A program made the position numbers and the translations under genes. The notes beneath the pieces are model-generated. The model worked only from the letters and a program-made list of their open reading frames with translations, searched no databases and had not been told where the DNA came from. A DNA stretch of 64,000 nucleotides from the NCBI RefSeq assembly GCF_023736155.1, contig NZ_JAMLJJ010000005.1:62001-126000 (forward strand). The letters run 5' to 3'. Of the stretch, positions 9,365 to 18,049 are shown piece by piece; the first letter of the stretch is position 1, and every line of letters begins with the position of its first letter. This stretch comes from Larsenimonas salina. Its GTDB lineage: Bacteria; Pseudomonadota; Gammaproteobacteria; Pseudomonadales; Halomonadaceae.

Positions 9365-10762
9365 CTATACCGTTTCCCAAAGCGTAGGCTCGGGGGCATC
9401 GAGTGCTGCCTTGACGATCTCTAAGGCCTTGGCAAGCTGCGCCCGGTCATGGGCGGCGCTCAGGCACAGCCTGACGGCCTGAGGGGCGGCCGTAGCCCCG
9501 ACGCAAAACGCTTCTCCGGAGGTCAGGCGCACGTTTTGACGTTGAAGCTCATCGATCAGCTGGCTGGCACGAAGCCCTGCCGGCATGTGAATCCATAGAT
9601 AGAACCCCCCTTCGGCGCCCTGTATTCGGTGGCCGTTCAAGGCCTCGATGGCCATGCGGTAGCGGGCCGAGAGCTCGGCGGTCTGCCAGTCGAGTAGGGC
9701 GTCGGCGTCGCCGTGTTCGATCCAGGCGCAGGCAACGCTTGCCATCAACGGCGGCGGCATCCAGCTCTGGGCCCTGAGTGCGGCATTCAATCGACCATGC
9801 AGTACGCTGGGCGCGCGCAACACCCCCGCGCGCAAGCCGCCGCCCAGAAGCTTGGCGACCGAAAACAGATACACAGTGCGCTCCGGCGCAAGCCGGTACA
9901 GCGGCGTACCGCGCCGCTTGTTCGGCGCCATGTAAAGCACCCCATCCTCGATCAGCCACACGTCCTTTTCCCGCGCGAACGCCACCAGCGCTTCTCGCCG
10001 CGGCTGACTCATGGCCACCGTGGTCGGGTTGTGGTGCTCGGGCATCACGTAGATGGCCTTGAACGGCTGCTGCTCAAAGCGCCGCCTCAGCGCCGCGACA
10101 TCGATGCCGTCCTCATCGAGGCCCACCATTGCGGTTTTCAGATGAAGCTGCTGCACGGCGCTGATCAGCCCCGGATAGCTCAGTTCCTCGCACGCAATCC
10201 GCTCCCCCGGCGCCAACAGTGCCAGCAGTGAAATGAAGATGCCGTGCATGCCGCCTTGCGTGATCACCAGTTCCTCGGCCTCGACCGGAAGCTCAAGCGC
10301 CTCGGTCATCCACGTGGCAAAGCGCTGACGACACGCCGCCATGCCGCTTTCCGGCTGATAGCTCAAGAGCTCGGCCAGCGTATCGCCTGCGGCGTTAACG
10401 TGCGCCAGCGCCCGCTGGAAATGACGCACGCGTTCAGGCGTGGGCGGCGGCAGCGACAGACTCAAGTCGATGGTGCCCTGTGACTCGCTCGGCAGCACAT
10501 GCCCGAACGCCGCCGGGCCGCTCGGGCCGTGCACGTAGGTGCCACTGCCGACACGGCCCTCGACCAGGCCGCGCCGTTCGGCGTCGCCGTAGCCCCGGGT
10601 AATGGTGCCGATTGTCACGCCGAGCGCGTCGGCCAGCTGGCGTTGAGGCGGCAGTTTATCGCCGGGCGCCAGCTTGCCTTGATGGATGGCGTGTTCGATG
10701 GCATTCGCCAGCGCCTTGTAGCGCGGGCCGGTCGGTTCAAGATCGGGAGTCCAGATTGTCAT
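9365..10762 (-). CDS. MocR-type regulator (GntR HTH fused to aminotransferase fold)
   Basis: Transcription regulator of 465 residues. Residues 10-75 form a GntR winged helix (LAPGDKLPPQRQLADALGVTIGTITRGY); the rest is a class I aminotransferase fold that normally binds PLP. The PLP lysine lies in SVAKLLGGGLRAG, and the cofactor-pocket region reads HHNPTTVAMSQPRREAL. It is divergent from alaX-lysE, with an inverted repeat in the gap, so it most likely controls that pair in response to an amino acid or amine. The effector is unknown. Confidence 0.88.
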   Translation of the reverse strand: MTIWTPDLEPTGPRYKALANAIEHAIHQGKLAPGDKLPPQRQLADALGVTIGTITRGYGDAERRGLVEGRVGSGTYVHGPSGPAAFGHVLPSESQGTIDLSLSLPPPTPERVRHFQRALAHVNAAGDTLAELLSYQPESGMAACRQRFATWMTEALELPVEAEELVITQGGMHGIFISLLALLAPGERIACEELSYPGLISAVQQLHLKTAMVGLDEDGIDVAALRRRFEQQPFKAIYVMPEHHNPTTVAMSQPRREALVAFAREKDVWLIEDGVLYMAPNKRRGTPLYRLAPERTVYLFSVAKLLGGGLRAGVLRAPSVLHGRLNAALRAQSWMPPPLMASVACAWIEHGDADALLDWQTAELSARYRMAIEALNGHRIQGAEGGFYLWIHMPAGLRASQLIDELQRQNVRLTSGEAFCVGATAAPQAVRLCLSAAHDRAQLAKALEIVKAALDAPEPTLWETV

Positions 10763-10841
10763 GGTGACAATAAATCCGTTGACGCAAATATTGGCGGGAT
10801 TATGCTCGTAATTGTCCCCTTATTGAAGGGGTCGTCTTGAA

Positions 10842-10857
10842 ATTGTACCCATACAAT
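10842..10857. promoter_or_regulatory. Inverted repeat, probable MocR operator
   Basis: ATTGTA-CCCA-TACAAT is a perfect 6-base inverted repeat 13 bases before the alaX start. A related half-site, ATTGTCCCC, lies about 30 bases upstream, and GACAAT follows the MocR start at 10764. The pattern fits multiple sites for the adjacent divergent MocR protein; this is inference from position and symmetry. Confidence 0.5.
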
Positions 10858-10870
10858 CAAGGAGCGCCCC

Positions 10871-11599
10871 ATGTCCGCCACCGTCCGTCAGTTCGATCAC
10901 GCCCCCTATCAGCACGTCATCACGGCCGACGTTCGCGCCGTGGTCGAGCAGGCCGTGGCGGTGGATTGCACCGTGTTCTACCCGTGCGGCGGCGGTCAGA
11001 TGGGCGATACCGGCATGCTCCGCGACGAAGCCGGCCGCTCGATGCCGGTGGTCGATACGGTCAAGGGCGAGCAGGGCCTGATCTGGCACCGCCTTGACGG
11101 CGACGCCCCCGCGGTCGGCGCGCGCGTCGAACTCGAGCTTGACTGGGCGCGCCGCTACCGGCTGATGCAGATGCATACCGCGATGCACCTTCTTTCGGTC
11201 GCGGTGCCGTTTCCCGTGACCGGCGGGCAGATGACCCCGGACAAGGGCCGGCTCGATTTCGACGTCGCCGGTGACGCCCTCGATAAAGAGGCGATTACCG
11301 AGCGCATCAACGACTGGATCACCGAGGATCTGCCGGTGAGCGTTGAATGGATCACGGCCGAGGCGCTTGCCGCCAACCCGGAGCTTGTGAAGACGGTCGG
11401 TGTGGCTCCGCCCACCAATGGCGGCCAGGTGCGGCTGGTGCGCATCGGCGAGATCGACCGTCAGCCCTGCGGCGGCACCCACGTGGCCCGAACCGGTGAA
11501 ATCGCCCCGATCACGGTCAAGAGCATCAAGAACCGCGGGGCGCGCAACCGCCGCATTACGCTTGAATGGCAACCCATCGGTGAAGGAGGTACGTCATGA
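10871..11599 (+). CDS. Alanyl-tRNA editing protein AlaX
   Basis: Free-standing homologue of the AlaRS editing domain; the family hydrolyses mischarged tRNA-Ala. It has 242 residues. The zinc/active site residues are present: HxxxH at H102 and H106 (MHTAMH) and CxxxH at C200-H204 (CGGTH). The N-terminal half resembles the AlaRS beta-barrel (FYPCGGGQMGDTG). It overlaps the LysE gene by ATGA, so the two form an operon, and a MocR regulator faces it. That context suggests a role linked to an exported amino acid. Confidence 0.92.
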   Translation: MSATVRQFDHAPYQHVITADVRAVVEQAVAVDCTVFYPCGGGQMGDTGMLRDEAGRSMPVVDTVKGEQGLIWHRLDGDAPAVGARVELELDWARRYRLMQMHTAMHLLSVAVPFPVTGGQMTPDKGRLDFDVAGDALDKEAITERINDWITEDLPVSVEWITAEALAANPELVKTVGVAPPTNGGQVRLVRIGEIDRQPCGGTHVARTGEIAPITVKSIKNRGARNRRITLEWQPIGEGGTS

Positions 11600-12204
11600 G
11601 TGGATTGTCACTGTCAGGGCTGGCCTCGCTTCTTTTGTTCGCGGTGTCGATGACCGGGACGCCCGGGCCGAACAACGTGATGCTGACGGCCTCCGGCGCA
11701 CGGTTTGGCTACAAGCGCACGCTGCCGCACATTCTTGGCATCATGGCCGGCGGGTTCAGCCTGTTTGTTGCGCTGGCCCTGGGGTTTGGGGCGCTGTTCG
11801 AGCAGGTGCCGGAGCTTCAGGCGATTCTCAAATGGGTCGGGGCGGCGTACCTGTTGTATCTGGCGCTGAAGATCGCCACCGCGCCGCCGCCGGCGCTCGA
11901 ACACGCTGACACCGCCCGGCCCCAGAGCTTCTGGCAGGCGTTCGCGTTTCAGTACGTCAACCCGAAGGTGTGGGTGATGGGCATGGCGCTGATGGCGACG
12001 TTTTTGCCCCACGAAGGCGCGCTGTGGCTGAACGCCATAAGCATTGCGCTTTTGATGGAGCTGGTGGCCTTCCCCTGCATTTCAATGTGGGCCGGCTTCG
12101 GCATGGCGATCTCGCGCTTTCTAACCACCCCGACCCAGTGGCGCGTGTTCAACGGCGTGATGGGCCTGATGACCGCCGCCTGCGTGCTGTTCATCGTGGG
12201 CTGA
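11596..12204 (+). CDS. LysE/RhtB-family amino acid exporter
   Basis: A 202-residue inner membrane protein with about six hydrophobic segments. Family marks are the early GTPGPNNVMLTASGARFGYKRTLPHILGI stretch and FQYVNPKVWVMG in the middle. It is translationally coupled to alaX (ATGA overlap) and followed by a strong terminator. Members export amino acids; the substrate is unknown, though the partner AlaX hints at alanine, serine or a related compound. Confidence 0.9.
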   Translation: MSGLSLSGLASLLLFAVSMTGTPGPNNVMLTASGARFGYKRTLPHILGIMAGGFSLFVALALGFGALFEQVPELQAILKWVGAAYLLYLALKIATAPPPALEHADTARPQSFWQAFAFQYVNPKVWVMGMALMATFLPHEGALWLNAISIALLMELVAFPCISMWAGFGMAISRFLTTPTQWRVFNGVMGLMTAACVLFIVG

Positions 12205-12228
12205 GCTGCGCGCCACACGCACGCCCTG

Positions 12229-12256
12229 AAGGCGCCGGCATCTGCCGGCGCCTTTT
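12229..12256 (+). terminator. Rho-independent terminator of alaX-lysE
   Basis: AAGGCGCCGGCA and TGCCGGCGCCTT form a perfect stem with a TC loop, followed by TTT. It starts 24 bases after the lysE stop. Confidence 0.9.
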
Positions 12257-12332
12257 TAGTACTTGGCATATTGACTGGCTGGCCCATTTACGGGGTGGCC
12301 CATTGGCTGATTAGTCCGAATCGGCGCATCCG

Positions 12333-13139
12333 TCACACGCCGAGGGCGTGCACCCGCTCGATTGCCCGCTCGGTCAGTGCGAGATCATCCCGGGCCAGCG
12401 CGTCGAGCCAGGCCGAAGCAAAGCTTGCCGGCCCTTCGGCCCGTGCCTCGGCAAGTTCGGCGGCAATCGCGGCGTGAAGGTGGGCCGCCGCCAACGCCTC
12501 GAACGGCTCATCACTGACCGCGCCGTACGCCGCCATCAACGCGCCCAGCACACAGCCGGTGCCGGTCACTCTGGGCTGCCAGGCACTGCCGCCGGTGATT
12601 TGCCAGTGGCCCAGTTCGGTCAGTAGGTGATCCTGCTGGCCCGAGATCGCAACGCCTTTCGTATAGGAGAGCAGCGCGTTTGCCGCCTCGGTTGCGTCCT
12701 CGACCGTATGTTGGGTGTCAACGCCGCGGCCGGTGATCGCTTCATCGGCCAGCGCCATGATCTCGGAGGCGTTGCCGCGCACGGCCGTGGGTTGGTACTC
12801 AAGGAGCGTATGAGCGGCAGTGCGACGAAACCGGGTGGCGCCGACGCCGACCGGGTCCAGCACCCATGGGCGATGATCCGCGGCCGCCACCCGCACCGAG
12901 CGGGTCATGGCCTCGAGCGATTCCTGCGTGGGGGTGCCGAGATTGATAAGAAGGGCATCGGCCGAGGCGCTCATCTGTTCGGCGTCGTCTGGGTGATCAG
13001 TCATGACCGGGGCCGCGCCGATCGCCAGCAGTGCGTTGGCCATCGGTGTCACCGTGACGCGGTTGGTCAGGCAGTGCACCAGCGGCGCGCGGGTCTTCAA
13101 GGTCTCGAGCAGCGCACTGGGATCGAAGCGAGTACCCAT
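12333..13139 (-). CDS. thiM: Hydroxyethylthiazole kinase
   Basis: Phosphorylates the thiazole alcohol so it can be salvaged into thiamine. It has 268 residues, the normal length. Visible family motifs include PLVHCLTNRVTVTPMANALLA at the N-terminus, VLDPVGVGAT, RGNASEIMAL and the anion hole/catalytic VTGTGCVLGAL. An AAAGGAG ribosome site precedes the ATG. No thiD or thiE is adjacent, and I see no TPP riboswitch upstream. Confidence 0.96.
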   Translation of the reverse strand: MGTRFDPSALLETLKTRAPLVHCLTNRVTVTPMANALLAIGAAPVMTDHPDDAEQMSASADALLINLGTPTQESLEAMTRSVRVAAADHRPWVLDPVGVGATRFRRTAAHTLLEYQPTAVRGNASEIMALADEAITGRGVDTQHTVEDATEAANALLSYTKGVAISGQQDHLLTELGHWQITGGSAWQPRVTGTGCVLGALMAAYGAVSDEPFEALAAAHLHAAIAAELAEARAEGPASFASAWLDALARDDLALTERAIERVHALGV

Positions 13140-13285
13140 CGAATTCTCCTTTTTCGATATGAATCAGGTGGTGTACAGCATAGCTGCTATCGAATCCGAC
13201 TTAGCGCGCTATGCTTTCAGTATACCAACTCGCGTCAAGATACCGACTCGCCCCAAGAGACCGACCCACTGATGGAACCGACTGC

Positions 13286-15118
13286 ATGACCCTGACTCGA
13301 ACCGTGACCAACCCTGAGCGCGAGCGTGGCTACAGCCCGCTTGAAAACTACGCCGCCATCGGCGAGGGCCGCTCGGTGGCGCTGGTGAACATGGATGGCG
13401 CGATCGACTGGTGGTGCGCCCCCACCATGGACCGTTCGCCGCTGTTCGACCGGCTGCTTGATGCAGAGCACGGTGGTCATTTTGTGCTCACGCCCCGTGG
13501 CCCCTACAGGGCCGAGCGCCGCTACCGGCACAACAGCAACGTGCTGGAAACCACCTTCATTACCGAAAACGGCTCGGCCCGCGTGACCGAGTCGATCAAC
13601 AGCAATACCGCCGGCCGCCTGCCCTGGTGTGAGCTGGCGCGCCGGGTCGACGGCGTGGAAGGGGAGGTCGAGTTCGACATTCAGTTCGTGCCGGGCACGC
13701 AGGTTCAAACCGTCAGCCCCTGGCTTCAAACCACCACGCTCGGTGAGGTCTACAACATCGGCCCGCTGATGGTGATGGTGCGCCACAGTGACGATGTGCA
13801 CGTGACCGAGGCCTCCGACCGCGCACTGACGGCGTGCCTGACGGCCCGTGAGGGCGTGCGCTCGATGGTGGCGCTGTTGGCCGCCGAGGGCGAACCGCTG
13901 GCGGTGCCGTCGATTGACAAGATCGACGAGCGCATCGACGTCAGCGATTTCGCCTGGCGCGACTGGGCCGAAAAGCTCGATTACGACGGTGACTACAAGC
14001 AGTGCGTGCTGCGCTCGGCGCTGGCGCTCAAGTTCCTGCTGTACTCCCCGAGTGGCGCCATCGCCGCCGCCGCGACCACCTCGCTCCCCGAGGGCATCGG
14101 CGGCGAGAAAAACTACGACTACCGCTACGCCTGGGTGCGTGATGCCTGTCTTGTCATCAAGGCGTTCGTACACGCAGGCGCTCTGGAGGAGTGCAAGGCC
14201 GCGTTTTCGTGGCTGACCGCCACCATTCATCGCCATGGGCCGAACATGCGCGCCTGCTATACGCTGGAAGGCGCCCTGGTGCCGGCCGAGCGCTACCCCG
14301 AACTCGAAGGCTACATGGGCTCGCGCCCGGTGCGGGTCGGCAACAACGCCAAGGATCAGCTTCAGACCAGCATGTACGGCGACATGTTGGCCACCGCGTC
14401 GCTGTTCATCGAGGCAGGCCATGTGATCGACATCGCCACCGCCAGGCTTCTAGGCGATCTCGCCAATCAATGCGCCGACCGCTGGCAGCAGAAGGACTGC
14501 GGCATCTGGGAGCTGCCGGAAACGCACCACTACACCCATTCCAAGATGGCGTGCTGGCTGGCGCTTGATCACGCCGTGCGTCTGGCGGACGACGGCCACA
14601 TCGAGCCGACCTGGAAAGCGCGCTGGCAGCGTGAGCGTGACCGCATTGCCGAGTGGGTCGAGGCGAACTGCTGGTCACCCGCGCGTCAGGCCTATGTGTT
14701 CTACCCGGGCACCGAAAAGCTCGACGCCGCCATGTGCCTGACCCACCGCTTCGGCACGGGCGTCAACCCTGAGCGGATGGCGCTGACCTACCGCGCGATT
14801 CGAGAGGAGCTGGGTTCAGGCGCGCTGCTGCACCGTTATTCCGGCGCCGAGCAGGAGGAGGGCGCGTTTCTGGCCTGTTCGTTCTGGATGGTTGAGGCGC
14901 TGGGCGCCACTGGCGAATGCGAGGAGGCGCACAAGCTGATGCAGGGGGTCACCGAAGTCAGCAACAACAACCTCGGCTTGATGCATGAAATGATCGACCC
15001 GGGCAGCGGCCGGGCCCTGGGCAACTTCCCCCAGGGCCTCAGTCATCTGGCGTTGATCTGCGCCGCCAACGTGCTTTCCGGCGGCAAGAGCGAATCGACC
15101 GATCAGGACCCGGCGTAG
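13286..15118 (+). CDS. GH15-family glycosidase (glucoamylase/trehalase type)
   Basis: A 610-residue protein with an N-terminal beta domain (YAAIGEGRSVALVNMDGAIDWWCAPTMDRSPLFDRLLD) and a C-terminal (alpha/alpha)6 barrel of glycoside hydrolase family 15 (LPEGIGGEKNYDYRYAWVRDACLVIKAF; later LGLMHEMIDPGSGRALGNFPQGLSHLALI). No signal peptide is seen, so it is probably cytoplasmic and acts on trehalose or an alpha-glucan. The start MTLTRTVTN is preferred; a longer form of 635 residues is possible, and neither start has a strong ribosome site. Its end overlaps chaC by 16 bases. Confidence 0.9.
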   Translation: MTLTRTVTNPERERGYSPLENYAAIGEGRSVALVNMDGAIDWWCAPTMDRSPLFDRLLDAEHGGHFVLTPRGPYRAERRYRHNSNVLETTFITENGSARVTESINSNTAGRLPWCELARRVDGVEGEVEFDIQFVPGTQVQTVSPWLQTTTLGEVYNIGPLMVMVRHSDDVHVTEASDRALTACLTAREGVRSMVALLAAEGEPLAVPSIDKIDERIDVSDFAWRDWAEKLDYDGDYKQCVLRSALALKFLLYSPSGAIAAAATTSLPEGIGGEKNYDYRYAWVRDACLVIKAFVHAGALEECKAAFSWLTATIHRHGPNMRACYTLEGALVPAERYPELEGYMGSRPVRVGNNAKDQLQTSMYGDMLATASLFIEAGHVIDIATARLLGDLANQCADRWQQKDCGIWELPETHHYTHSKMACWLALDHAVRLADDGHIEPTWKARWQRERDRIAEWVEANCWSPARQAYVFYPGTEKLDAAMCLTHRFGTGVNPERMALTYRAIREELGSGALLHRYSGAEQEEGAFLACSFWMVEALGATGECEEAHKLMQGVTEVSNNNLGLMHEMIDPGSGRALGNFPQGLSHLALICAANVLSGGKSESTDQDPA

Positions 15119-15690
15119 GCGCTCTCGCCGATAAGTTCGCGCAGGTGGCGCTCGATTTCGAACACGTGCGGGTCCTCGTCGTTCAGATCGCGCAGGGAAT
15201 CGGCGAGCTTCAACAGATACTCGCGGTTGGGGCCGCTCGGCCCCTCGGACACCGCGATGTGCGCGGCAATTTCCGCCTCGCTCGCCTCGCCGAGCCAGGC
15301 GGCGTTGTCGGGCCCGGCCCAGTAGACAATGCTGTCGGTCATCTCGTTGGTGTCGAACGTCATTGAGATGGTGCGCCGCAGATAGCCGTTCTTCTCGCGC
15401 ACATCGAGGCTATCGAACACTTCCGGTGTGACCAGATACCCCATGCCCCAGCAGATGGCCTCGGACGATTCGATCAGCGTCGCCACGCGCCCCGGCGCTT
15501 CCGGCGTGCCGCGGTGGTCGTGAGAGCCTTGCCAGAACCGGCGCTCATAGCCGCTGATCCACGCCGGGCGGCGCTTTATGTACTCGAAGCCCGCCTTGAA
15601 GATCAGCGAGCCGTAACCGAACAGCCAGACGGGTTTATCGCCTTCGAAAGCGCTGTTCTGACGATTTATCTCGGTGGTGTCGTGTGCCAT
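15103..15690 (-). CDS. chaC: ChaC-like gamma-glutamylcyclotransferase
   Basis: A 195-residue cytoplasmic enzyme that degrades glutathione to 5-oxoproline and Cys-Gly in characterised ChaC proteins. The substrate loop FGYGSLIF lies near residue 24, and the region around SLDVREKNGYLRR carries the family Glu expected as the catalytic acid/base. The start MAHDTTEINRQ was chosen over a 14-codon extension. Its 3' end overlaps the convergent GH15 gene. Confidence 0.93.
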   Translation of the reverse strand: MAHDTTEINRQNSAFEGDKPVWLFGYGSLIFKAGFEYIKRRPAWISGYERRFWQGSHDHRGTPEAPGRVATLIESSEAICWGMGYLVTPEVFDSLDVREKNGYLRRTISMTFDTNEMTDSIVYWAGPDNAAWLGEASEAEIAAHIAVSEGPSGPNREYLLKLADSLRDLNDEDPHVFEIERHLRELIGESAYAGS

Positions 15691-15730
15691 GAGGTCTCTA
15701 ATCGTTGAGCGAAGGGGTATGCACCCTATC

Positions 15731-15754
15731 AAAAAAAGCGCCCGTCTGAGCGCT
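15731..15754 (-). terminator. Terminator of the cytochrome c5 gene
   Basis: Read on the minus strand: AGCGC, an 8-base loop, GCGCT and then a run of seven T residues. It lies about 25 bases beyond the cytochrome stop and just upstream of chaC. Confidence 0.65.
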
Positions 15755-15778
15755 GTATTTAGGCAGTGCTAATAAAAG

Positions 15779-16102
15779 TTACTGGCTCGGAAGCTCGACT
15801 CCGCTCTGGCCGACCATATACTCCACCGCCGCCTTCACCTGTGCTTCACTCAAGCTTGAATTGCCGCCTTTCGCCGGCATGCCGCCCACGCCCTTGATGG
15901 CGTTGTCATAAAGCGTATCCATGCCGTGGCTCTCGACCAGATGCTGCCAGGTTTTGGTATCACCGACGGTTGGCGCACCGCCGCCCCCACTGTGGCACAT
16001 CGCGCAGTTATCCTGATACACCGATTCGCCCTCGGGCGCGGCCAGGGCCAGTGGTGCCAGCAGCAGCGCACCCAGCGCCAGCGATACAGTCTTTATTCGC
16101 AT
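15779..16102 (-). CDS. Cytochrome c5-type periplasmic cytochrome
   Basis: A small monohaem cytochrome c of 107 residues. A signal peptide ends at ALA-AP (residue 21/22). The haem site is CAMCH at residues 33-37, and the probable axial Met lies in GGMPAKGG near residue 75. The pattern SVYQDNCAMCH...LSEAQVKAAVEYMV is typical of class I cytochrome c5. It should carry electrons in the periplasm; its partner is not evident nearby. Confidence 0.93.
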   Translation of the reverse strand: MRIKTVSLALGALLLAPLALAAPEGESVYQDNCAMCHSGGGGAPTVGDTKTWQHLVESHGMDTLYDNAIKGVGGMPAKGGNSSLSEAQVKAAVEYMVGQSGVELPSQ

Positions 16103-16202
16103 CCTCGATTCTCCGTGTCGCGGTCATGAAACGGGCCACTCAAGCGGCCTCTTGGTACTGTTACTATAGAGCACGCGCCGAGGCCCCGCGTGGTTCGTGA
16201 CA

Positions 16203-16231
16203 TGGACAACGCCTGGGGATATCCGTACAAT
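16203..16231 (+). promoter_or_regulatory. Sigma-70 promoter of tRNA-Arg
   Basis: TGGACA and TACAAT are separated by 17 bases, each differing from consensus by one base, 30 bases before the tRNA. The segment after the -10 box is GC-rich (GCCACGCG), as in stringently controlled stable RNA promoters. Confidence 0.7.
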
Positions 16232-16260
16232 GCCACGCGTCGCTGCAACGGCGACCTCGC

Positions 16261-16337
16261 GCGCCCATAGCTCAGCTGGATAGAGTACTGCCCTCCGAAG
16301 GCAGGGGTCGAAGGTTCGAATCCTTCTGGGCGCGCCA
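16261..16337 (+). tRNA. tRNA-Arg (anticodon CCG)
   Basis: A complete 77-nucleotide cloverleaf. The acceptor stem is GCGCCCA with TGGGCGC and an encoded CCA end. The D stem is GCTC/GAGT. The anticodon stem CTGCC/GGCAG holds the loop CTCCGAA, giving anticodon CCG, which reads the arginine codon CGG. The T arm is GAAGG-TTCGAAT-CCTTC. An AT-rich reverse transcriptase gene on the opposite strand ends two bases beyond the CCA. Confidence 0.97.
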
Positions 16338-16339
16338 TC

Positions 16340-17965
16340 TTACTCTTTTTGCTCAGAAAGCCAGTTTTTAAAGCTTAGTGTTTCTTCCCTGCTGTCAAAT
16401 ACGTATCCAAACTTTAGATACTCGCAATAGCTTTCTGCCAAAGTTATTCCGTTATCCCAAGTTATAAAATTAACCTTGTAATCTTTTAGGATTCTGAAAG
16501 TTTCATCATCTTCATAAGGCTTTTTTATCAGATCTTTTGAGTATAGCTGGTAGAGAAATATCCAGTTTTGATCTTTTTCAAAATCTGTTTTTTTAATTAA
16601 AGAGCATGCATAGTCTAATATCGCTGCCTCAGCAGGTTTGTAATCTGACAATATTGCTAGACTAACTGGGTCTTTTAACTTTAATACTTCATAAATGCTG
16701 TCTTTATATATTCTAAGGTTGTTTTTTATAAGTATGTATAGAGCCCACGCAACGCCATCCGATCTTCCGTCTTTTGAGTGTTCTTGTAGAATTGAGTTGA
16801 TTTTTTCCTCTAACGGGCTGATTAAATAAAAAGAGCCACCTTCGGGTGCTTCGATTTTATCTAAAAATGGCAAAAGTACGGGGTAGTGCCAGCTTAAGTT
16901 AATTATATATTTGGCAATTGATTCACTGTGCTCTGACGGTATGTAATTTATTATTGAGCTAAAGGCGAATTTTAAAACGCTTCCGTCAGGAGTTTTTTGA
17001 TTGATCCTTATAGCGTAATCAACGAAGTTTATTACTTCAGAAATAGAGAATTCAGTATTTCTTTTGTTTGGTCCAAGGCTAAATGGTTTAGCTCTATTAA
17101 GCTCTATAACCCAGTCGGGGCAAAGGGGCTCAGGTTGTTCAATAATTGAGGTCTTTGTTAAATTCAATGTAAGTTTGAATTTAGATAGCTCATTTCCTAA
17201 CGTACGTATAAAGCTTTGTGCTTCTTCATGCGTTTTACATAAGCACGTGTAGTCATCTATATATCTGACGAATTCGAACCCTTGGATGCCAAGTTTTTCA
17301 TCGATTTTGCTTAATATTATCTCTGCACATAGGCTTGATGTAGCGGGACCTATAGGGATACCTAGAGTTTCTTTTCTCTTAGACATTCTAACTGTAGTGT
17401 CTAAATCTTCAGACCAGTGCTTTTCTCGTAATGGTCGTTTTTTAGAGAGGTTGTCTTTCGTGTTCTTGAATCCTCTTAAAGCCCATTCGAAAGAGTGAGA
17501 GTAAACTGATCCAAAGAAATTGGATATATCTGTATGGACTCTAAATTTTTTGGCAAAAGATAAATCGAGAAGATTTGTGACTTTATCATCATATTTTTCA
17601 TAGTTCATGATGAAAGCTCGGCCATCGTTATGCTGGTTTGGTCTTATGATGCTAAATTCATTAGTGTATAGACTTTCTAAGTGCTCCCAGTTTTCTATGA
17701 AACATTTGACAACGTCAGAGTGAGCTTTAGGATGAACAAGGCTTAAAATGCGTGGAACGTTATTGTATCTGGTAGCTCGGTATTCTACTAAATCATATCC
17801 TTCCGATCTTTTTCTGCATTCGGCTAACATTTCAGATATTTCAGGTGTAAAACTTTTACTAGAGACACATGGTGGTAGCTCCCAAGTACCTTCCTTTTGA
17901 TTTGGGAAATAGTTCCATCGTGTTAATGCCTCGTGTAAATGCCTTTTATCGCTATTGAAAATCAT
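16340..17965 (-). CDS. Reverse transcriptase of probable antiviral (UG/Abi-like) type
   Basis: A 541-residue protein. The polymerase part holds motif A (VHTDISNFFGSVYSHS, catalytic D146), motif B (GIPIGPATSSLCAEIIL, residues 202-218), motif C (RYIDDYTCLC, D237 and D238) and motif D (KLTLNLTKTSII, residues 264-275). All three catalytic aspartates are present. An upstream block (VEYRATRYNNVPRIL, IIRPNQHNDGRAFIM) and a long helical C-terminal half (about 300-541) do not fit group II intron, retron or DGR enzymes; they resemble the UG/Abi defence reverse transcriptases. No maturase or endonuclease domain is seen. AAGGA precedes the ATG. The gene is markedly AT-rich and abuts tRNA-Arg, which suggests acquisition by transfer. 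The exact class is not assigned. Confidence 0.88.
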   Translation of the reverse strand: MIFNSDKRHLHEALTRWNYFPNQKEGTWELPPCVSSKSFTPEISEMLAECRKRSEGYDLVEYRATRYNNVPRILSLVHPKAHSDVVKCFIENWEHLESLYTNEFSIIRPNQHNDGRAFIMNYEKYDDKVTNLLDLSFAKKFRVHTDISNFFGSVYSHSFEWALRGFKNTKDNLSKKRPLREKHWSEDLDTTVRMSKRKETLGIPIGPATSSLCAEIILSKIDEKLGIQGFEFVRYIDDYTCLCKTHEEAQSFIRTLGNELSKFKLTLNLTKTSIIEQPEPLCPDWVIELNRAKPFSLGPNKRNTEFSISEVINFVDYAIRINQKTPDGSVLKFAFSSIINYIPSEHSESIAKYIINLSWHYPVLLPFLDKIEAPEGGSFYLISPLEEKINSILQEHSKDGRSDGVAWALYILIKNNLRIYKDSIYEVLKLKDPVSLAILSDYKPAEAAILDYACSLIKKTDFEKDQNWIFLYQLYSKDLIKKPYEDDETFRILKDYKVNFITWDNGITLAESYCEYLKFGYVFDSREETLSFKNWLSEQKE

Positions 17966-18049
17966 CCTGTATCCTTTTGTTTGTTTATAATTATTTTGTC
18001 TTTTGAATTTTGATAGCGCTTGTAAGTGGTAGCTATAATTTTTTATTAC

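Noticed and set aside
13140-13285. Possible TPP riboswitch upstream of thiM
   Set aside because: Only a short ACCTGAT string resembles the element; the required CTGAGA half and paired stems are missing. A plain promoter (TATACT) fits better.
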